A stretch of DNA of 64,000 bases from Runella sp. SP2 (GTDB lineage Bacteria > Bacteroidota > Bacteroidia > Cytophagales > Spirosomataceae), in contig NZ_CP031030.1 in NCBI RefSeq assembly GCF_003711225.1, positions 496,001-560,000 on the forward strand, written 5' to 3'. This document shows positions 36,065-45,099 of this stretch, piece by piece. A program made the translations under genes and the position numbers. Each line of letters begins with the position of its first letter. Positions within the stretch are counted from its first letter, which is position 1. The notes below the pieces were generated by a model. It did not search any database. It worked only from the letters and a program-made list of their open reading frames with translations, and was not told the origin of the DNA.

Positions 36065-36925
36065 TTACTTCAATTTTTTGTTAAACAACTCAATCGTCCG
36101 TTCCCAAGCTTGTTTAGCCACAGCTTCGTTGTAGCGAGTGGGTGCTGTGTCGTTGTTGAAAGCGTGTTGGGCACCTTCGTACACAAAAATTTGGTAATCA
36201 GTTCCTGCTTTTTTGAGGGCTTCTTCATAGGCAGGGATACCCGCATTGACGCGCTCGTCGAGACCGCCGTAATGGAGCATCAACGACGCTTTGATTTTCG
36301 GAACGTCAGCTGCGTCGGCTTGGCGTCCGTAGTAGGCGACGGCAGCGTTGAGCGAGGGCACATTGACGGCAAGCTGATTGGTCATGGCACCGCCCCAACA
36401 GAATCCAACGCAGCCAGTTTTACCCGTACAATCAGCGCGGCCTTTTAAGTAATCAAAAGCTTTGATGAAATTGCTGAGGTTCTTTTTGGCATCGAGTTGT
36501 CCAAAGTAAGAACGGGCTTTTTCGTCGTCTCCGTTGGGTGTTCCTCCAAAAGGTGAAAGGGCATCGGGAGCAAGGGCAATAAAACCTGCTAAAGCCACGC
36601 GGCGAGCGACGTCTTCGATGTGAGGATTAAGTCCACGGTTTTCGTGAATGACTACCACCGCAGGGTATTTACCAGTTCCTGCTGGGCGAGCTAAGTAACC
36701 TTTCATTTGGGTTTCCTCACCTGGGTAGGTCACGTACTCAGTCGTGAGACGCTCATCGTTGCGTTTGACCGTCATTGCATTGGCATAATTGACTTCCAAA
36801 AGCGGTAAAACGGCCATGGCAGCGGCGGTGCTGCCCGTGAGTGAAGTAAGGCGTTGAAAAAAATCTTCGCGCTTGAGGGGTTTGTGGGTGTACTCGTCGA
36901 ACAGGTTAATAATGCGTTGATCCAT
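36065..36925 (-). CDS. Dienelactone hydrolase family protein
   Basis: A 286-residue alpha/beta hydrolase of the dienelactone hydrolase family. The nucleophile cysteine is in VGFCWGGAM, the acid is the Asp in YGGLDERV and the His is in GAQHAFNND, giving the family's Cys-Asp-His triad; VVVIHENRGLNPHIEDVARR is the usual N-terminal segment. The first roughly 50 residues are a helical extension. These enzymes hydrolyse lactones or esters, and the natural substrate here is unknown. The gene is alone, between hairpin repeats and the topA terminator region. Confidence 0.9.
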   Translation of the reverse strand: MDQRIINLFDEYTHKPLKREDFFQRLTSLTGSTAAAMAVLPLLEVNYANAMTVKRNDERLTTEYVTYPGEETQMKGYLARPAGTGKYPAVVVIHENRGLNPHIEDVARRVALAGFIALAPDALSPFGGTPNGDDEKARSYFGQLDAKKNLSNFIKAFDYLKGRADCTGKTGCVGFCWGGAMTNQLAVNVPSLNAAVAYYGRQADAADVPKIKASLMLHYGGLDERVNAGIPAYEEALKKAGTDYQIFVYEGAQHAFNNDTAPTRYNEAVAKQAWERTIELFNKKLK

Positions 36926-37042
36926 GATGGTAAGTAGTTTAGTAATGGGTATTGATTATGAGTAAGTTAATAACACAATTTAGGTTAAAAACTACTTGTT
37001 TTTTGGGCGATTTCAAAGCTTTCTGTCCCAAAAATTTTACAT

Positions 37043-37070
37043 AAAAAAGGGCGGTTATTCATAACCGCCC
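37043..37070 (-). terminator. Terminator of topA
   Basis: GGGCGGTTAT (37049-37058) pairs with ATAACCGCCC (37061-37070), a 10-bp stem with a 2-base loop. On the minus strand it is followed by a run of T residues (from the A-run at 37043-37048), a standard terminator about 40 bases past the topA stop. Confidence 0.85.
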
Positions 37071-37111
37071 GCACTTTCAAAAAATAGCTCAAATTGAGAT
37101 TCCCAAGTCCC

Positions 37112-39577
37112 CTAGCTACCTGCTAGTTTTAGGCAATCTTCCAACGTAAGAGACGCTGGGTCAGTATCTTTTGGTATTTTGATGTTACGTTTTCCAACGG
37201 CAATATAAGGGCCATAAGGGCCACGGAGTACCTTGACCGTTGTGTTTTCGGGAAATTCTTTGATGACTTTATTACTTTCTGCTTCCCGCTTTTTCTGGAT
37301 GATTTCCAAGGCTTCTTCGCGGGTAAGGCGTTGTAAACTAGCGCCTTTAGGCAACGAATAGTATTTGTCATCGTGTTTGATAAACGGCCCGTATCGTCCT
37401 GTGCCTGTGGTCATTGGCTTTCCTTCCAACTCGCCGAGTCCTTCGCCTTCGTTGGCAAGGTCGCCGCGTTTGAGCTTAATGGCCAGCACACACGCCTCTT
37501 CGCCTACGGTATAAGGGTCATCATTGCGGTCGAGTGAATAAAACTTATCGTCATGCTTCACGTAAGGGCCATATTTACCTACTCCCACAATCATTGGTTT
37601 ATCTTCAAAGAAACCAACCTCGCGTGGCAGCGCAAAGAGTTCGAGGGCTTCTTCGAGCGAAATAGTTTCTACCAACTGCCCTTTTTTGAGGTTGGCGTAT
37701 TGTGGTTTGGGTTCACCTTCGATGTTTTCGCCAATCTGAACGTATGGGCCAAATTTGCCAATACGTGCCGAAACGGGCTTCCCACTTTTAGGGTCAAGTC
37801 CTAGGTCGCGAACTGTGTTTTTCTTTACAATGTTTGAACCTTCTACATCCCCGATTTTTTGGTGAAAACCTTGGTAGAAACCATCAATCATTTGTTGCCA
37901 CGACAGTTTACCTTCGGCAATTTCGTCAAATTCTTTTTCGACATTGGCCGTAAAAGAGAAATCAACGACATCGGGGAATAAGTCCACCAAAAAGTCATTC
38001 ACCACCATCCCCGTATTGGTGGGGAATAGCTTGGCTTTTTCGGCTCCAAACGTCTCTTTACCTTTGGTTTCGGTAAGCTGGTCGTTGCGCAGAGAAAGCT
38101 CATTATACTCACGTTCTTGTCCTTTTTTGTCTTGCTTTACCACGTATTCGCGGCGAATGATGGTCGAAAGCGTAGGCGCATAGGTTGATGGTCGCCCAAT
38201 GCCCATTTCTTCCAGTTGCTTCACCAAACTCGCTTCCGTGTAGCGTGGTTTTGGACGGGAAAACTTCTCAGTTGCTTTAAGGATATTTAAGGCCAACACC
38301 TGCCCAATGTTGAGCGGAGGAAGCATTCCTTTGGTATCTTCTTCTTCGTCGTCTTTCGATTCCAGATATACCTTTAAGAAACCATCAAATTTGATGACCT
38401 CTCCTTGAGCTACGAGTTCTTCCGCAGTAGTTGAAATGCCAATGGTAGCAATTGTACGTTCCAACTGCGCATCAGACATTTGAGACGCAATGGCACGTTT
38501 CCAAATCAACTCATATAAACGCTGCTCGTTGCGGTCGCTACTGGCTTTAAGTTCTCCAAAATTGGTCGGACGAATGGCTTCGTGGGCTTCCTGTGCTGAT
38601 TCCGATTTGGTCTTGAAAACCCGCTGTTGGTGGTATTTGTCGCCGTATTCGGTCGTAATTTGGTCTTTCGCTTTTTGGAGTGCCTCTTCCGATAAGTTGG
38701 TAGAGTCCGTACGCATGTAGGATATTTTACCTGCTTCGTAGAGTTTTTGAGCTACCGTCATGGTTTGGGCCACCGAAAAACTCAATTTTCGCGAAGCCTC
38801 TTGTTGCAAAGTAGAGGTGGTAAATGGCGGAGCGGGCGATTTTTTGGCAGGTTTAACTTCCAAGTTACGGATGCTAAACGTCGCGCCCTTGCATTTTTCC
38901 AAAAAAGCGCGTGCTTGGGCTTCGGTTTCAAAGTTTTTAGGAAGTTCGGCTTCCAATACTTTTCCCCCTGCCAAATCGAAACGTGCCGTTACTTTGTAAG
39001 TTGATTTCGACTCGTGGGCTTCTACTTCTCGCTCGCGTTCTACGATGAGGCGTACCGCCACCGACTGCACCCGCCCTGCTGAGAGGGCGCTGTTGTTGCC
39101 GATTTTGATTTTACGCCACAAGACAGGCGAAAGCTCGTAGCCTACAAGGCGGTCGAGGATTCGACGGGCCTGTTGGGCGTTAACCAAATCCATGTCTATC
39201 GCACGTGGACTTTGAATCGCTTTTTGTAGGGCCGTTTTGGTAATTTCCCTAAAAACAATCCGCTTGGTGCCATCAGACAAGCCTAATGCTTCTTTGAGGT
39301 GCCACGAAATGGCTTCTCCTTCACGGTCGTCGTCGGTAGCGAGCCATACTTCTTCGGAAGACTTGGCAAGCTTTTTCAACTCGTTGATAACTTTGGTTTT
39401 ATCAGGCGATACTTCGTAGAGGGGTTGGAAACCATTCTTGACATCTACCCCTAAATCTTTATCGGGTAAGTCACGTACGTGCCCAAAACTGGACTTGACG
39501 GTGAAGTCTTTCCCGAGGTATCCTTCAATGGTCTTGGCCTTGGCCGGTGACTCTACTATTACTAAGTTTTTTGACAT
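37112..39577 (-). CDS. topA: DNA topoisomerase I (type IA)
   Basis: An 821-residue type IA topoisomerase that relaxes negative supercoils. I chose the ATG at 39577 because MSKNLVIVESPAKAKTIEGYLG is the family's usual beginning, rather than the frame extending to 39610. The TOPRIM domain has the TDDDREGEAISWHL segment, and the catalytic tyrosine is Y287 in ISYMRTDSTNLS. The C-terminus carries repeated topoisomerase C-terminal motifs (GKFGPYVQIGE, GKYGPYVKHDDK, GRYGPFIKHDD, GPYGPYIAVGK) instead of zinc fingers, as is common in Bacteroidota. It is essential housekeeping. Downstream is a clear terminator; upstream is an AT-rich gap and a MarR gene. Confidence 0.97.
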   Translation of the reverse strand: MSKNLVIVESPAKAKTIEGYLGKDFTVKSSFGHVRDLPDKDLGVDVKNGFQPLYEVSPDKTKVINELKKLAKSSEEVWLATDDDREGEAISWHLKEALGLSDGTKRIVFREITKTALQKAIQSPRAIDMDLVNAQQARRILDRLVGYELSPVLWRKIKIGNNSALSAGRVQSVAVRLIVEREREVEAHESKSTYKVTARFDLAGGKVLEAELPKNFETEAQARAFLEKCKGATFSIRNLEVKPAKKSPAPPFTTSTLQQEASRKLSFSVAQTMTVAQKLYEAGKISYMRTDSTNLSEEALQKAKDQITTEYGDKYHQQRVFKTKSESAQEAHEAIRPTNFGELKASSDRNEQRLYELIWKRAIASQMSDAQLERTIATIGISTTAEELVAQGEVIKFDGFLKVYLESKDDEEEDTKGMLPPLNIGQVLALNILKATEKFSRPKPRYTEASLVKQLEEMGIGRPSTYAPTLSTIIRREYVVKQDKKGQEREYNELSLRNDQLTETKGKETFGAEKAKLFPTNTGMVVNDFLVDLFPDVVDFSFTANVEKEFDEIAEGKLSWQQMIDGFYQGFHQKIGDVEGSNIVKKNTVRDLGLDPKSGKPVSARIGKFGPYVQIGENIEGEPKPQYANLKKGQLVETISLEEALELFALPREVGFFEDKPMIVGVGKYGPYVKHDDKFYSLDRNDDPYTVGEEACVLAIKLKRGDLANEGEGLGELEGKPMTTGTGRYGPFIKHDDKYYSLPKGASLQRLTREEALEIIQKKREAESNKVIKEFPENTTVKVLRGPYGPYIAVGKRNIKIPKDTDPASLTLEDCLKLAGS

Positions 39578-39739
39578 GGAGGGTGTGTTTGGTCCCAATT
39601 CTGCCTTCAAATATAGGAGGGTTTTATGTAAAAAATATTAAATCCTTATTTTGGGCAGATGATTTAAGGGGTTAAACAGGTACTAACTGCTAATAAATAA
39701 TGCTAGAAAAGGCAATTTTTTAACTAAAAAGCGAACTGC

Positions 39740-40177
39740 CTAGTCGCTGAAATTTTGATAAATTGAGTCCATAATCCGAACAAAATGCCCGTAATCTTCC
39801 TCGCTGAGTTGCCCCCAGCCTTGCCGACGAATCTCTTTTACCACAGGCAACACTGTTTCAAAGGTCTTTTGGCCTTCGGGTTTTAAATAAATATTAAACT
39901 TCCGACGGTCTTCTTCCGACATGCGCCGCTCGACCAAATCTTTTTTAACGAGTAAATCCAGGATACGAGTAACGGTAGGGGCATCTTTGGTGGTAAGCTC
40001 AGCAAGGGTATTTTGGCTGATGCCTTCGTTGCGAGCCACATGGTCGATAAGCACCCACTGATCCACGGTCAGGTCAAAGCCTGCTTCATTAAAACGCTTT
40101 TGCAGGACGTTCCTGATTTTTTTAATGGTAGTGTCGATTTTAAAAAAATAAGCACGGGTATCAGATGGGTGAGTCAT
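39740..40177 (-). CDS. MarR family transcriptional regulator
   Basis: A 145-residue winged-helix regulator of the MarR family. The core is AGFDLTVDQWVLIDHVARNEG, ISQNTLAELTTKDAPTVTRI (recognition helix) and VERRMSEEDRRKFNIYL (wing). It acts as a dimer and often responds to phenolic ligands or oxidative signals. No neighbouring efflux or oxidoreductase gene is divergent with it; the next gene on the other side is an OmpA-like protein on the plus strand, whose shared upstream region (about 175 bases) could hold its operator. No perfect palindrome stands out there. Confidence 0.92.
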   Translation of the reverse strand: MTHPSDTRAYFFKIDTTIKKIRNVLQKRFNEAGFDLTVDQWVLIDHVARNEGISQNTLAELTTKDAPTVTRILDLLVKKDLVERRMSEEDRRKFNIYLKPEGQKTFETVLPVVKEIRRQGWGQLSEEDYGHFVRIMDSIYQNFSD

Positions 40178-40353
40178 TTTTATCGTTTACTATTGACCTA
40201 GAAATACAAGTTGGCTTACTAACTATTGATTTGCAAAATAAAACAAGAATATCTGACTATCAAATCGTAAGCCACGATAGACAGTAATTTGCGGCTAAAA
40301 CCGCACTAAAAAACTGTTTGATGAACAAAAAATAAGCCCGATATTTGGCCTGT

Positions 40354-41628
40354 ATGAAGACGATGTTGCTTTTAGTGGGGGTGTGTGTAGGAGGAGCATG
40401 GGGCTCATTTGCTCTCCCAACCCGTTATTTTACCAAAAAAGAGGAAATTTCGGTGACCGTTGCTGATACGGTCAAACCTAAAAAGACCAAAGAAACGGTC
40501 GTGAAATCGACGTTGGATAATAGTAAAGGGGAATTAAAGGTTAAAGATGCCCAGATTGTTGACTCAGAAAAACAGTCGGGATTGATTAAGGTCACCTTTG
40601 CGATTCGAGACGTGGAAACAAATGCGCTGCTTACACGGGTTAAATTGAGAACCAAAGATTCAAAAACGGGTCAAGAATTTGAACCCAAATTTAACAGCGC
40701 CGATAAAAACTTTTCCATCAATGTCTTGCCCAATACCGTCGTTAGCATATACGTGACGGCCAAAGGATACACCGAGGCTTCGGCCAATATCAACGACATC
40801 AAGCACGACCGTGTGTTGGGGTTTGAGCTTCAAAAAATAAAACCATCGGTACTGAAAATTAGGGTGTTAGATAAAGCAACTGACCGCCCCATTATCGGAA
40901 GTATTCTCAATGTACGTACCAAAAGCAATAATGACGTTGAGTTTATGGCCCTAAAAGATGGTTTTACTGAACTGACCTACGATGCCGAAGAGCAACTGGA
41001 AGTGGAGGCATCGGCCAAAGGATTCACCCCTGATACCAAAAAAATAACGATAGAAACGGCTCTGACTGGTAAATCGTATGAATTAACGTACCGATTGGAT
41101 AAAACGGCTTCCCCCGCTGCTCCTGCACCACCCGTGCCAACCCCTACGCCACCTCCTGCAGTAGCGACCACGCCGCCCCCTGCTGCTCCAAAGGCTACTG
41201 CTGTGACCAATGAACCACCTAGAACGTCGGTGTTTACTAAAGAACTACCCAAACCACCTGCACCATCGCCTTTCAGTGAGCTGGTTAAAGGGAAGGTAAT
41301 TACGCTAAACAATATTTATTTTGATCAAAGTAGCCCCGTGCTACGTCCCGAGTCGGCACCACAGTTGGATGAACTGGTGGCGATTTTGCAAAAAAATCCA
41401 ACGGCACGAATCGAGATACGTGGGCACACCGATAATGCTGGTGACTTTGACTTGAACGTCAAACTTTCGCGGGAGCGTTGCCAAGCAGTAGTCGAATACT
41501 TAAAAACAAAGGGCATCAGCGCTGACCGCCTCGAAAGCCGAGGCCGAGGGCCACTTGACCCCATTGCCCCCAATACTTCTGAAGAAAACCGCAAGAAAAA
41601 CCGCCGAGTAGAGTTTGTCGCGCTTTAG
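40354..41628 (+). CDS. OmpA family protein with Pro-rich linker
   Basis: A 424-residue envelope protein. I chose the ATG at 40354 (MKTMLLLVGVCVGGAWGSFA is a signal peptide) over a TTG at 40345. Two carboxypeptidase-regulatory-like repeats are suggested in the first 250 residues (SGLIKVTFAIRDVETNALL; SVLKIRVLDKATDRPIIGS). A Pro/Ala-rich linker (about 255-305) follows. The C-terminal OmpA domain (about 315-424) binds peptidoglycan: NNIYFDQSSPVLRPES, then IEIRGHTDNAGD and ENRKKNRRVEF. It should anchor the outer membrane to the cell wall. It is convergent with the methyltransferase gene across a short TTGCC repeat. Confidence 0.92.
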   Translation: MKTMLLLVGVCVGGAWGSFALPTRYFTKKEEISVTVADTVKPKKTKETVVKSTLDNSKGELKVKDAQIVDSEKQSGLIKVTFAIRDVETNALLTRVKLRTKDSKTGQEFEPKFNSADKNFSINVLPNTVVSIYVTAKGYTEASANINDIKHDRVLGFELQKIKPSVLKIRVLDKATDRPIIGSILNVRTKSNNDVEFMALKDGFTELTYDAEEQLEVEASAKGFTPDTKKITIETALTGKSYELTYRLDKTASPAAPAPPVPTPTPPPAVATTPPPAAPKATAVTNEPPRTSVFTKELPKPPAPSPFSELVKGKVITLNNIYFDQSSPVLRPESAPQLDELVAILQKNPTARIEIRGHTDNAGDFDLNVKLSRERCQAVVEYLKTKGISADRLESRGRGPLDPIAPNTSEENRKKNRRVEFVAL

Positions 41629-41629
41629 A

Positions 41630-41662
41630 TTGCCCTTTGCCAACTTGCCTTTTGCCCATTTG
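41630..41662. repeat. Short TTGCC word repeat between convergent genes
   Basis: The gap is composed of TTGCCCTTTGC, CAACTTGCC and TTTTGCCCATTTG. It is the same word family as 10535-10673 and 28506-28539 and occupies the convergent space between the OmpA and methyltransferase genes. Confidence 0.6.
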
Positions 41663-41665
41663 TTT

Positions 41666-42475
41666 TTACTTCCAAAACGGCCAACGAAGCACAAAATGCT
41701 GTTTGCGTTGCTGTTGCCGAAAAAAAACTAAACCCACGGCGGCTAAGTCGATGGTGGCTGAAACGGATGGGTGAGCTTTGATGTATTCCCACGCTTGTTC
41801 CATTTCGGGCGACCAGTGAATATCGTCAAAAACGAAGAGACTATCGTTGTGCGCTTTGGTTAAGCACGTCTCAAAATATCTTATTGTAGGTTCGTAGCGA
41901 TGATTGGCGTCAAAAAAGACAAAATCAAGGCTTTGGGCGTCTTCAACGGCTTTGGGAAGTGCCTCGTCTAAATTTCCTACTACCGTCTGAATGGGTAACG
42001 GTTGCTGAGTTGATAACGCACGGTTGGCCCAGGTCTTAAAATTTTGCTGGGCAACGCTTGCCGTTTCGGGGCAGCCTTCAAAGGTAGTAATTTGAGCCGA
42101 GGGATTGGCTTGCGCCATGTAGAGCGTTGTCAGCCCAAGTGACGTGCCTAAATCAAAAATAGAATTATACTCAAAACGCTGAATGAGGCGATAGAACAAC
42201 CGCGCCAACCGCGCCGATTTTTTGGAATGCTGGGCAATGTCTTTTACTTGTCGAGTAGAAGAAGCATTGACCCGAGAACCTGCGCCGTAGTCCGTGATTT
42301 TGAGGGTCTCTTGGCTATGAAGCATTGTTTGGCGGATGGCTTCAATGGCCTCGAAAGAAGGATGTTGGGCGTCTTTTTTTATTGTATTGAGGTACAAATC
42401 AAATACAAACGGAGAGTGAAGTCCGTGCTCGTCTTGAGCTTTCAAAAAGTAGTTGAAAAGCGAACGTAATTGCAA
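41666..42475 (-). CDS. Class I SAM-dependent methyltransferase
   Basis: A 269-residue Rossmann-fold methyltransferase. The SAM-binding motif is SIFDLGTSLGLTTLYMAQANP with an acidic residue in TTFEGCPE, and SLDFVFFDANHRYEPTIRYFE is the later metal/catalytic region typical of O-methyltransferase-3 relatives. The start used is a TTG at 42475, since the frame has no nearby ATG; LFNYFLKAQDEHGLHSPFVF looks like a genuine beginning. The acceptor substrate is unknown. The gene lies 28 bases downstream of the cytochrome c gene, so the two may be co-transcribed. Confidence 0.82.
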   Translation of the reverse strand: MQLRSLFNYFLKAQDEHGLHSPFVFDLYLNTIKKDAQHPSFEAIEAIRQTMLHSQETLKITDYGAGSRVNASSTRQVKDIAQHSKKSARLARLFYRLIQRFEYNSIFDLGTSLGLTTLYMAQANPSAQITTFEGCPETASVAQQNFKTWANRALSTQQPLPIQTVVGNLDEALPKAVEDAQSLDFVFFDANHRYEPTIRYFETCLTKAHNDSLFVFDDIHWSPEMEQAWEYIKAHPSVSATIDLAAVGLVFFRQQQRKQHFVLRWPFWK

Positions 42476-42503
42476 AATAAGTAGGGGGTTAAAACGGAGA
42501 TTT

Positions 42504-42983
42504 TTAATTATTTGCTGCTTCTACAAAAGCTAGAACGGCTAAAATATCTGTTTGAGACAGGTGTTCAAAGGAAGGCATTTCTGCCCGATTGTATTGTTCA
42601 TAAAGTTTTACAGCATACAAGTCTCCTTTGGTTAATTTATCTTTTGAATTTTTTACCCATTCAATAATCCATTTGGTATTTCTTCTTTCTTGAATTCCTC
42701 TTAAACCAGGGCCTACTAGAATTTCATCTTTGTAAGAATGACAACTTTTACAATGCTGTTCAAATAAGTAAAATCCTTTTACTTCGGTAGAATCAAGGTG
42801 AGAGACTGCTGAAGAAGAATCATACGTGAGGGTGCCGCAATATAATGTTGATTGAGGAGAGATTGGAGCGTTGGATAGATTTAAAAAAATGGCTATTACA
42901 GTCAAGAAAATTCCACAGACTGTGGCAAAAACTCCTAGGAGAATAAAGCTAAAAAGCTGCAAAAGTGCTTTCGTTTCATTCAT
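42504..42983 (-). CDS. Membrane-anchored cytochrome c
   Basis: A 159-residue protein with an N-terminal membrane helix (about 8-32; LFSFILLGVFATVCGIFLTV) and one cytochrome c domain. The haem-binding motif CKSCH lies near residue 78, and the distal Met is likely in RAEMPSF. I chose the ATG at 42983 in preference to a GTG six bases upstream. It should act as an anchored electron carrier in the periplasm. The acceptor is not evident. The methyltransferase gene downstream is probably unrelated by function. Confidence 0.88.
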   Translation of the reverse strand: MNETKALLQLFSFILLGVFATVCGIFLTVIAIFLNLSNAPISPQSTLYCGTLTYDSSSAVSHLDSTEVKGFYLFEQHCKSCHSYKDEILVGPGLRGIQERRNTKWIIEWVKNSKDKLTKGDLYAVKLYEQYNRAEMPSFEHLSQTDILAVLAFVEAANN

Positions 42984-43114
42984 CCGCACAGAGTTTTACA
43001 AATAAATTTCTTTAAGTAAAAGTGCAAAATCAATTGAGGCTAAAATTGCGACTAAATGTCTGAAAAACACTACGATTAACGGTTAACAGATAACAATTAA
43101 CTGGGCGTAAGCAC

Positions 43115-43501
43115 TCAATTCAAACGATAGGGCGCAATCATGGTAAATTCGGGAATGGCAACGTTAAACTGCTTTCCATCCACAAGGCGTTCCATGAGAT
43201 AAGTCCCCACCATTTTGCCAATGCTAGTACGTAGGTTGCAGCCCGATACGTATTCGTGAATTTCGCCAGGTTCGAGCGTGGGTTGTTGACCCACTACGCC
43301 TTCCCCTTCTACTTCCCGAATGGTACCATTGGAATCAAAAATATGCCAATGCCTGCGTAGAAGCTGAACGGTATGCTCGCTGTGGTTTTCGATGGTAATG
43401 CGATACGTAAACACAAAATGAGCTTGCGCTGGGCTCGAATACTCGGGCTGATACTGCGTCAAAACGCTAACTCTCACACCTTCTGTTATCGCTGATGTCA
43501 T
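43115..43501 (-). CDS. apaG: ApaG domain protein
   Basis: A 128-residue ApaG/DUF525 protein. I chose the ATG at 43501 because the longer frame reaches back into the overlapping promoter region, and TSAITEGVRVSVLTQYQPEYS is the family's N-terminus. Core segments are HFVFTYRITIENHSEHTVQLLRRHW, VEGEGVVGQQPTLEPGE and GCNLRTSIGKMVGTYLM. The fold is a fibronectin-III-like sandwich associated with divalent metal or diadenosine tetraphosphate metabolism; its precise role is unsettled. It is divergent from ung with overlapping promoter elements. Confidence 0.93.
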   Translation of the reverse strand: MTSAITEGVRVSVLTQYQPEYSSPAQAHFVFTYRITIENHSEHTVQLLRRHWHIFDSNGTIREVEGEGVVGQQPTLEPGEIHEYVSGCNLRTSIGKMVGTYLMERLVDGKQFNVAIPEFTMIAPYRLN

Positions 43502-43519
43502 GGTTGTTTGATACTTTCC

Positions 43520-43527
43520 TAACTTTG
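43520..43527 (+). promoter_or_regulatory. Putative -7 element of ung
   Basis: TAACTTTG, about 60 bases before the ung ATG, matches TAnnTTTG. No TTG sits at the usual -33 distance. Confidence 0.45.
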
Positions 43528-43531
43528 TAAC

Positions 43532-43562
43532 CAAAATTAGGTCGTTGTAGTTGAAAAACCAA
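43532..43562 (-). promoter_or_regulatory. Promoter of apaG
   Basis: On the minus strand TTG (43562-43560), 20 bases, then TAATTTTG (43539-43532) match the consensus exactly. The predicted transcription start is near 43525, inside the opposing ung -7 element. Confidence 0.7.
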
Positions 43563-43585
43563 TAGTTGACGCAAAAATTAGAAAA

Positions 43586-44251
43586 ATGGACGTTAAAATT
43601 GACGCTTCGTGGAAAGCTCATTTGCAATCGGAGTTTGAGCAGCCGTATTTTGCTGATTTGGTGGCATTTGTACGAGAGGAATACAAAACCCAACAAGTCT
43701 ATCCGCCTGGAAAACTGATGTTTAATGCTTTTGATAAATGTCCGTTTGACCAAACGAAAGTGGTGATTTTGGGACAAGATCCTTACCACGGGCGCGGACA
43801 AGCCAATGGCTTGTGCTTTTCGGTTAATGACGGGGTCACCAAACCGCCATCACTCATTAATATTTTCAAAGAAATCCAAGAAGACCTTGGGCAACCTTTT
43901 CCAGCATCGGGTAATTTGGAACGTTGGGCTGAGCAAGGAGTATTGCTGCTCAATTCAACCCTAACTGTACGAGAAGCAAGCCCAGGCTCGCACCAAGGGC
44001 GTGGCTGGGAGCTTTTTACGGATGCCGTCATCAAGTGTATCAACGACAAAAAAGAAGGGGTGGTGTTTATGCTTTGGGGGCGATATGCGCAAGATAAAGG
44101 AAAGATAATTGACCCCAAACGCCATTTTGTATTGAAGGCTAAACACCCTTCGCCGATGTCGGCCAACAGTGGCGGATGGTTCGGAACCAAACACTTTAGC
44201 CAAGCCAATAATTATCTTCGCGGGCGTGGGTTGGAAGAAATTATTTGGTAG
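43586..44251 (+). CDS. ung: Uracil-DNA glycosylase
   Basis: A 221-residue family 1 uracil-DNA glycosylase that removes uracil from DNA to start base-excision repair. The catalytic water-activating residue D65 is in GQDPYHGRGQANGL, the uracil-binding loop includes GVLLLNSTLTVREASPGSH, and the minor-groove-reading loop is HPSPMS (His187). Full length for the family. The start ATG follows a probable -7 element at 43520. The gene is divergent from apaG, and its 3' end faces a hairpin repeat cluster. Confidence 0.96.
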   Translation: MDVKIDASWKAHLQSEFEQPYFADLVAFVREEYKTQQVYPPGKLMFNAFDKCPFDQTKVVILGQDPYHGRGQANGLCFSVNDGVTKPPSLINIFKEIQEDLGQPFPASGNLERWAEQGVLLLNSTLTVREASPGSHQGRGWELFTDAVIKCINDKKEGVVFMLWGRYAQDKGKIIDPKRHFVLKAKHPSPMSANSGGWFGTKHFSQANNYLRGRGLEEIIW

Positions 44252-44261
44252 AAAGAGGTTA

Positions 44262-44345
44262 GGTTGTGAGCCCTTGTGAGTCGGGTTGCTCACAACCCGA
44301 TTCAAAAACGGGATAATGTCAGGTTGTAAGCAACCTGACTCACAG
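44262..44345. repeat. GGTTG-N4-CAACC hairpin pair
   Basis: Two perfect stem-loops occur: TCGGGTTG-CTCA-CAACCCGA (44281-44300) and GTCAGGTTG-TAAG-CAACCTGAC (44318-44339), preceded by a partial copy AGGTTGTGAGC. They lie between the convergent ung and mlaE genes and belong to the same family as 12.5, 28.4 and 36.0 kb. Confidence 0.9.
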
Positions 44346-44357
44346 ACGACACGTTCT

Positions 44358-45089
44358 TTACAAAAGCAAAAGTTGGGCGAGCAAATAATCGGCAATCAAA
44401 ACGGCAATACAGCTGTTGGTCACGGCTGCGGTAGAAGCTTGCCCCACTTCGAGTGCTCCACCTTGGGTAAAAAAGCCTTTGAAGGAAGAGATTGACGTAA
44501 TCAAAAAGGCAAAAAAGATTGATTTAATGAGGGCAAAAGGGATGTTGAACGTACGGAAATCGAAACGTAAACCGCGAATATAATCTTCAGGGGTAATTAC
44601 GCCCGTGGCTACGCCTGCAACGTATCCTCCAAAGATTGAAAGAAAACCCGAAAGGATGACCAACATGGGAAACATGACGATGGCCGCTACGATTTTGGGG
44701 AGAACCAAGTACGAAATGGAGTTGATACCCATTACTTCAAGGGCGTCGATTTGCTCCGTAATACGCATGGTACCCAGTCCACCTGCAATGTGAGAACCTA
44801 CTTTTCCTGAAAGTACAATACAGGTAATAGTGGGGGCGAATTCCAAAATACTACTGTCGCGCACAATGAGCGAAATGATGTAATTGGGAACAAAAGGACT
44901 TACTAAGTTGTCGGCCGTTTGGACGCAAGTTACTGCTCCCAAAAAGGTCGCCACAATCGCCACGATAAAGACGGAATTGATACCAATCTCAATACATTCG
45001 TCGAGTACCAACTTTACATAGACCCGAAACTTCTCACGGTTTCGTAGCAAAGACCCTAAAAAAATAAAATACCTTCCTAACGTTTTCAT
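44358..45089 (-). CDS. mlaE: MlaE-family ABC transporter permease
   Basis: A 243-residue permease of the MlaE/YrbE family, which with MlaD, MlaF and MlaB maintains outer-membrane lipid asymmetry by moving phospholipids. About five to six membrane helices are visible. Family segments are CIEIGINSVFIVAIVATFLGAV, APTITCIVLSGKVGSHIAG and LGTMRITEQIDALEVMGI, the last being the highly conserved cytoplasmic loop. No mlaF ATPase or mlaD gene is next to it in the window; the gene just upstream is pdhA. Its partners must be elsewhere or beyond the region I could recognise. Confidence 0.9.
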   Translation of the reverse strand: MKTLGRYFIFLGSLLRNREKFRVYVKLVLDECIEIGINSVFIVAIVATFLGAVTCVQTADNLVSPFVPNYIISLIVRDSSILEFAPTITCIVLSGKVGSHIAGGLGTMRITEQIDALEVMGINSISYLVLPKIVAAIVMFPMLVILSGFLSIFGGYVAGVATGVITPEDYIRGLRFDFRTFNIPFALIKSIFFAFLITSISSFKGFFTQGGALEVGQASTAAVTNSCIAVLIADYLLAQLLLL

Positions 45090-45099
45090 GGTTTTTGAG

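Noticed and set aside
37112-39610. Extended start for topA
   Set aside because: The ATG at 39577 gives the conserved topoisomerase N-terminus; the upstream 11 codons are not conserved in type.
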